64,000 nucleotides of DNA. Origin: Roseateles amylovorans. GTDB taxonomy: Bacteria > Pseudomonadota > Gammaproteobacteria > Burkholderiales > Burkholderiaceae_C. The stretch covers positions 2,852,001-2,916,000 of the forward strand of contig NZ_CP104562.2 of assembly GCF_025398155.2 (NCBI RefSeq), written 5' to 3'. Below are positions 62,007-64,000 of the stretch, in pieces; position 1 is the first letter of the stretch; each line of letters opens with the position of its first letter. The position numbers and the translations under genes were made by a program. Under the pieces are notes generated by a model that worked only from the letters and a program-made list of their open reading frames with translations, was not told where the DNA came from and made no database searches.

Positions 62007-62243
62007 GGGGTCGCAGCGCCGGCTCAGGCACACCGAATCAGCCCTTACACGATCAGCAGTGCGAGAGACAGCGCCAGTCCGCTGCAACCCCACCTTTTGC
62101 TCTACACCGTAAGCTCAAAAACCCACTAAAAAACCTGTTTTCAATCATTTTCCAGTGAGAGTTATCCGAGGTTTTTGTGCGAGAGATGAGTCCGAGAGAA
62201 ATCCAGTAACAACTGTTGCGTCTCCCCTTCCGGACTTCCCCCT

Positions 62244-62279
62244 TCTTAGGGGGTGTCTTGTGACCCCACCGGCCTAAGA
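62244..62279. other. Nested inverted repeat in the regulator leader
   Basis: Outer arms TCTTAGG and CCTAAGA (7 bases) enclose inner arms GGGGT and ACCCC around an 8-base loop. It lies 80 bases upstream of the response regulator start and could be an operator or an mRNA leader structure. Confidence 0.6.
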
Positions 62280-62358
62280 TGCCTCCGGTCCCGGTGAAGC
62301 AGGAAATGTGGCGATCTGGCCGGGCAACGAGATCAGCCACGACAGGCAGGGAGGCCGT

Positions 62359-63072
62359 ATGGAAGTCATGTCCGATCCACGAGTGTTCGCTTTGGGCGGA
62401 AACACCGGTTACGCGATGTCGGCGTTGGCCGCGGTGCCGGTGAAGCGTCGTGTGTTGCTGGTTGACGATCATGAACTGGTCCGCGCGGGCATCCGCACGC
62501 TCTATCAGTCCCTGGATGAGATCAGCATCGACTGGGTCGAGGCATCCTCGCTGCAGGAAGGCCTTCAGGCGTATACCGATTGCATGGAAGGCGCCGGCGT
62601 GGACGCCGTGCTGCTGGACCTGAACCTGGGCGACTGCAAGGGCCTGCAGGGCCTGCGCCAGTTCATGGAAACCTTTCCTGATGCTCGCGTGGTCGTGTTC
62701 AGCGGCACGCAGGACGAATTCGTGGTGCGGCAGGCGAGGGCGCTGGGCGCCGTCGGCTATTTGCCCAAGGGTGCCTTGATGTCGGAAATGCGCAGCACGC
62801 TGCGGGCGCTGCTGGGTGATGGACAGCGTCGCGCCGCGACCCAAGGCGGCTCGCTGTTCCCGCGCTTCCCGTCCTCGGCGATGTACGACCGGGTGGCTGA
62901 ACTGGGCCCGCGCCATCTGGAAATCCTCGAGCTGGTGCTGTCGGGCTGCAGCAATCAGGAGATCAGCAATTCCACCTTGCTGTCGCTGGGCACGGTGAAG
63001 AACTATGTGTCCTCGCTGCTGCTGGCGCTGGACGTGAAGTCGCGCTCGCACATGATCAGCCTGTTCCGCTGA
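62359..63072 (+). CDS. NarL/LuxR-family response regulator
   Basis: The 237-residue regulator has an N-terminal receiver (about 30-150; VLLVDDHELVRAG, Asp in AVLLDLNLGD, Lys in GYLPKGA). A C-terminal LuxR helix-turn-helix follows (about 175-235; LGPRHLEILELVLSGCSNQEISNSTLLSLGTVKNYVSSLLLALDVKSRSHMI in sense). It starts with about 27 extra residues before the receiver. The ATG at 62359 follows GGGAGG; an ATG at 62368 is a close alternative. The next gene in the same direction encodes a sensor kinase, its probable partner. Confidence 0.9.
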   Translation: MEVMSDPRVFALGGNTGYAMSALAAVPVKRRVLLVDDHELVRAGIRTLYQSLDEISIDWVEASSLQEGLQAYTDCMEGAGVDAVLLDLNLGDCKGLQGLRQFMETFPDARVVVFSGTQDEFVVRQARALGAVGYLPKGALMSEMRSTLRALLGDGQRRAATQGGSLFPRFPSSAMYDRVAELGPRHLEILELVLSGCSNQEISNSTLLSLGTVKNYVSSLLLALDVKSRSHMISLFR

Positions 63073-63137
63073 GCCGCTTGGCTTCGAAGCGGGAGGGTCG
63101 ACCTTCTCCTGACGGTGTCTTTGTTGCGGTCGCGGGC

Positions 63138-64000
63138 GTGTCCCGCGACAGCGATGAATCGTTGCAGGAGGGTCGCAAGCAGGAACGGCGCGCCCTGGCG
63201 CGCCGGTTGGAGGATGCCGCCTTTGACGAGGCCTGGGCCCATTGGCCCTGGCTGCTCGCGGCGGTGGCCTTGCCGCTCGTCGTCTCTGCGGCGGGCCGCA
63301 CCATCTCGTCGGGACTACTGCTCTGGTTTGTGGGCGTCGCACTGCTGGCCAGCGGATGTGTCTGGACCGCGCGGGACATGTCTCATCGACTGTCGCGCCC
63401 GGGTGTCCGCGCGTCGCTGCACACGCCCAAGGGGCGGCGCCTGATGTTGCTGCAGGGCGCCGGATGTCTGGCGCTGCTCTGTCTGCATCCCTGGGTCGCC
63501 GAAATGCCTGGCGCCCGGGCGCCGTTGGCCGGGCCGTTGCTGGCCGCCGCCTCCACGGTGATGGCGGTCCTGCTGGCGCCGATGGGGCGCGGCGCGGCGG
63601 CAGTGGCCTTGCTGCCGGCCTCCGAAGGCCTGGCCCGGCTGATGCAGGACGGCGGTCTGGAACGGCCACTTCAGGGCGCGGCGTGGTTCGCCGCAGCGAC
63701 GGCAGTGGCCGGACTGGCCTTGCTGGAGCACCACCGCTGGCACCGCAATCAGCATTGGGTGATGCAACGGGATGACCAGGTCATCGAGCTGGGGCAGCAG
63801 CGCGACGATGCCCTGCGGGCCGATCAGGACAAGAGCCGCTTCCTGGCGATTGCCAGCCATGACCTGCGCCAGCCGGTGCACGCATTGGGCCTGTTTGCCG
63901 CGACGCTGGAGCGCCGCCTGCAGGGCAGCGCGGAAGAGCCGCTGGTGCGCAATGTCATGCGCTCGATCGAAGGGCTGGAGCGCTCGTTCAATGCAATGCT
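63138..64000 (+). CDS. Membrane sensor histidine kinase, partial (3' end beyond right edge)
   Basis: The frame is open from the end of the regulator gene to the window edge. It encodes about five or six hydrophobic segments (AAVALPLVVSAAG, LLLWFVGVALLASG, LMLLQGAGCLALLCL, LLAAASTVMAVLL and others), then a short coiled coil and the phosphoacceptor motif FLAIASHDLRQPVHALGLF. The ATPase domain would lie beyond the edge. This H-box form (SHDLRQP) is typical of kinases paired with NarL-type regulators, such as the gene just upstream. The start is uncertain: a GTG at 63138 is used here, with no clear ribosome binding site; a TTG at 63078 is also in frame. Confidence 0.8.
   Translation, partial: MSRDSDESLQEGRKQERRALARRLEDAAFDEAWAHWPWLLAAVALPLVVSAAGRTISSGLLLWFVGVALLASGCVWTARDMSHRLSRPGVRASLHTPKGRRLMLLQGAGCLALLCLHPWVAEMPGARAPLAGPLLAAASTVMAVLLAPMGRGAAAVALLPASEGLARLMQDGGLERPLQGAAWFAAATAVAGLALLEHHRWHRNQHWVMQRDDQVIELGQQRDDALRADQDKSRFLAIASHDLRQPVHALGLFAATLERRLQGSAEEPLVRNVMRSIEGLERSFNAM

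Larger units (their letters stand above)
61893..62358. other. Intergenic region with AT-richer leader
   Basis: About 465 bases. After the terminator of the DUF4148 gene, the stretch 62095-62220 is clearly richer in A and T than the surrounding DNA, with several A and T runs, and probably includes the regulator's promoter. A nested hairpin follows at 62244-62279. No gene is supported. Confidence 0.55.

Noticed and set aside
62053..63669. A 538-residue minus-strand open frame
   Set aside because: It covers the NarL-type regulator and the start of the sensor kinase on the opposite strand and has typical shadow composition.

Overview
The window is high-GC DNA with dense, tightly overlapping genes. 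It suggests a Burkholderiales bacterium, probably near Roseateles, Mitsuaria or Rubrivivax. The main clues are two DUF4148-type secreted proteins, a PEP-CTERM protein, a high-molecular-weight FabG, DUF3309 and DUF3606 small proteins, a CusR/CusS-like two-component pair and a large load of sensor kinases. This placement is inference. No rRNA, tRNA, transposase, phage module or CRISPR array was seen.

Layout. (1) 1-2009: two coupled minus-strand genes; the second runs off the left edge and carries a PI3/4-kinase-like signature. (2) 2105-14612: a signalling island. A minus-strand stressosome operon rsbR-rsbS-rsbT-rsbX-like continues without gaps into a histidine kinase and a hybrid kinase. Facing away from it are a response regulator/kinase, a CHASE3-GAF hybrid kinase with three receivers, a CheR methyltransferase and an acidic low-complexity protein. 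(3) 14718-23155: isochorismatase-family hydrolase, small membrane protein, PEP-CTERM protein, Crp/Fnr regulator, an orphan OmpR-type regulator, a Cache hybrid kinase and a predicted beta-helix protein. (4) 23227-36556: a PaoABC-like molybdenum aldehyde oxidoreductase, DUF3606, a diguanylate cyclase, a DUF1778/GNAT toxin-antitoxin pair, an FAD oxidoreductase, RecQ, DUF3309 and FabG. (5) 36696-38942: an orphan CusS-type kinase divergent from a DUF4148 gene. (6) 39129-60882: a galactan utilisation locus of about 22 kb, with one apparently unrelated gene (beta family protein) inside it. (7) 61392-64000: a second DUF4148 gene, a NarL-type regulator and the start of a sensor kinase.

The galactan locus reads as one pathway. 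Two Tat-exported GH53 endo-galactanases would cut beta-1,4-galactan. A TonB-dependent receptor would import oligosaccharides into the periplasm, and a MalEFGK-type ABC transporter would carry them into the cytoplasm. Cytoplasmic GH42 and GH35 beta-galactosidases would release galactose, and GalM, GalK and GalT would feed it into the Leloir pathway. A LacI-family regulator overlaps galK. Three near-identical palindromes (TTAAKCGMTTAA) sit in front of the three operons and are its likely operators.

A second regulatory link comes from a palindrome, ATGACRGTTTTGTCAT. It occurs in front of the orphan response regulator at 18.6-19.3 kb and again between the orphan kinase and the DUF4148 gene near 38.35 kb. 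This suggests that the two separated genes form one two-component system. The window is also rich in short tandem arrays with periods of 6 to 11 bases. Several sit directly behind stop codons, and three share a GCTGA core.
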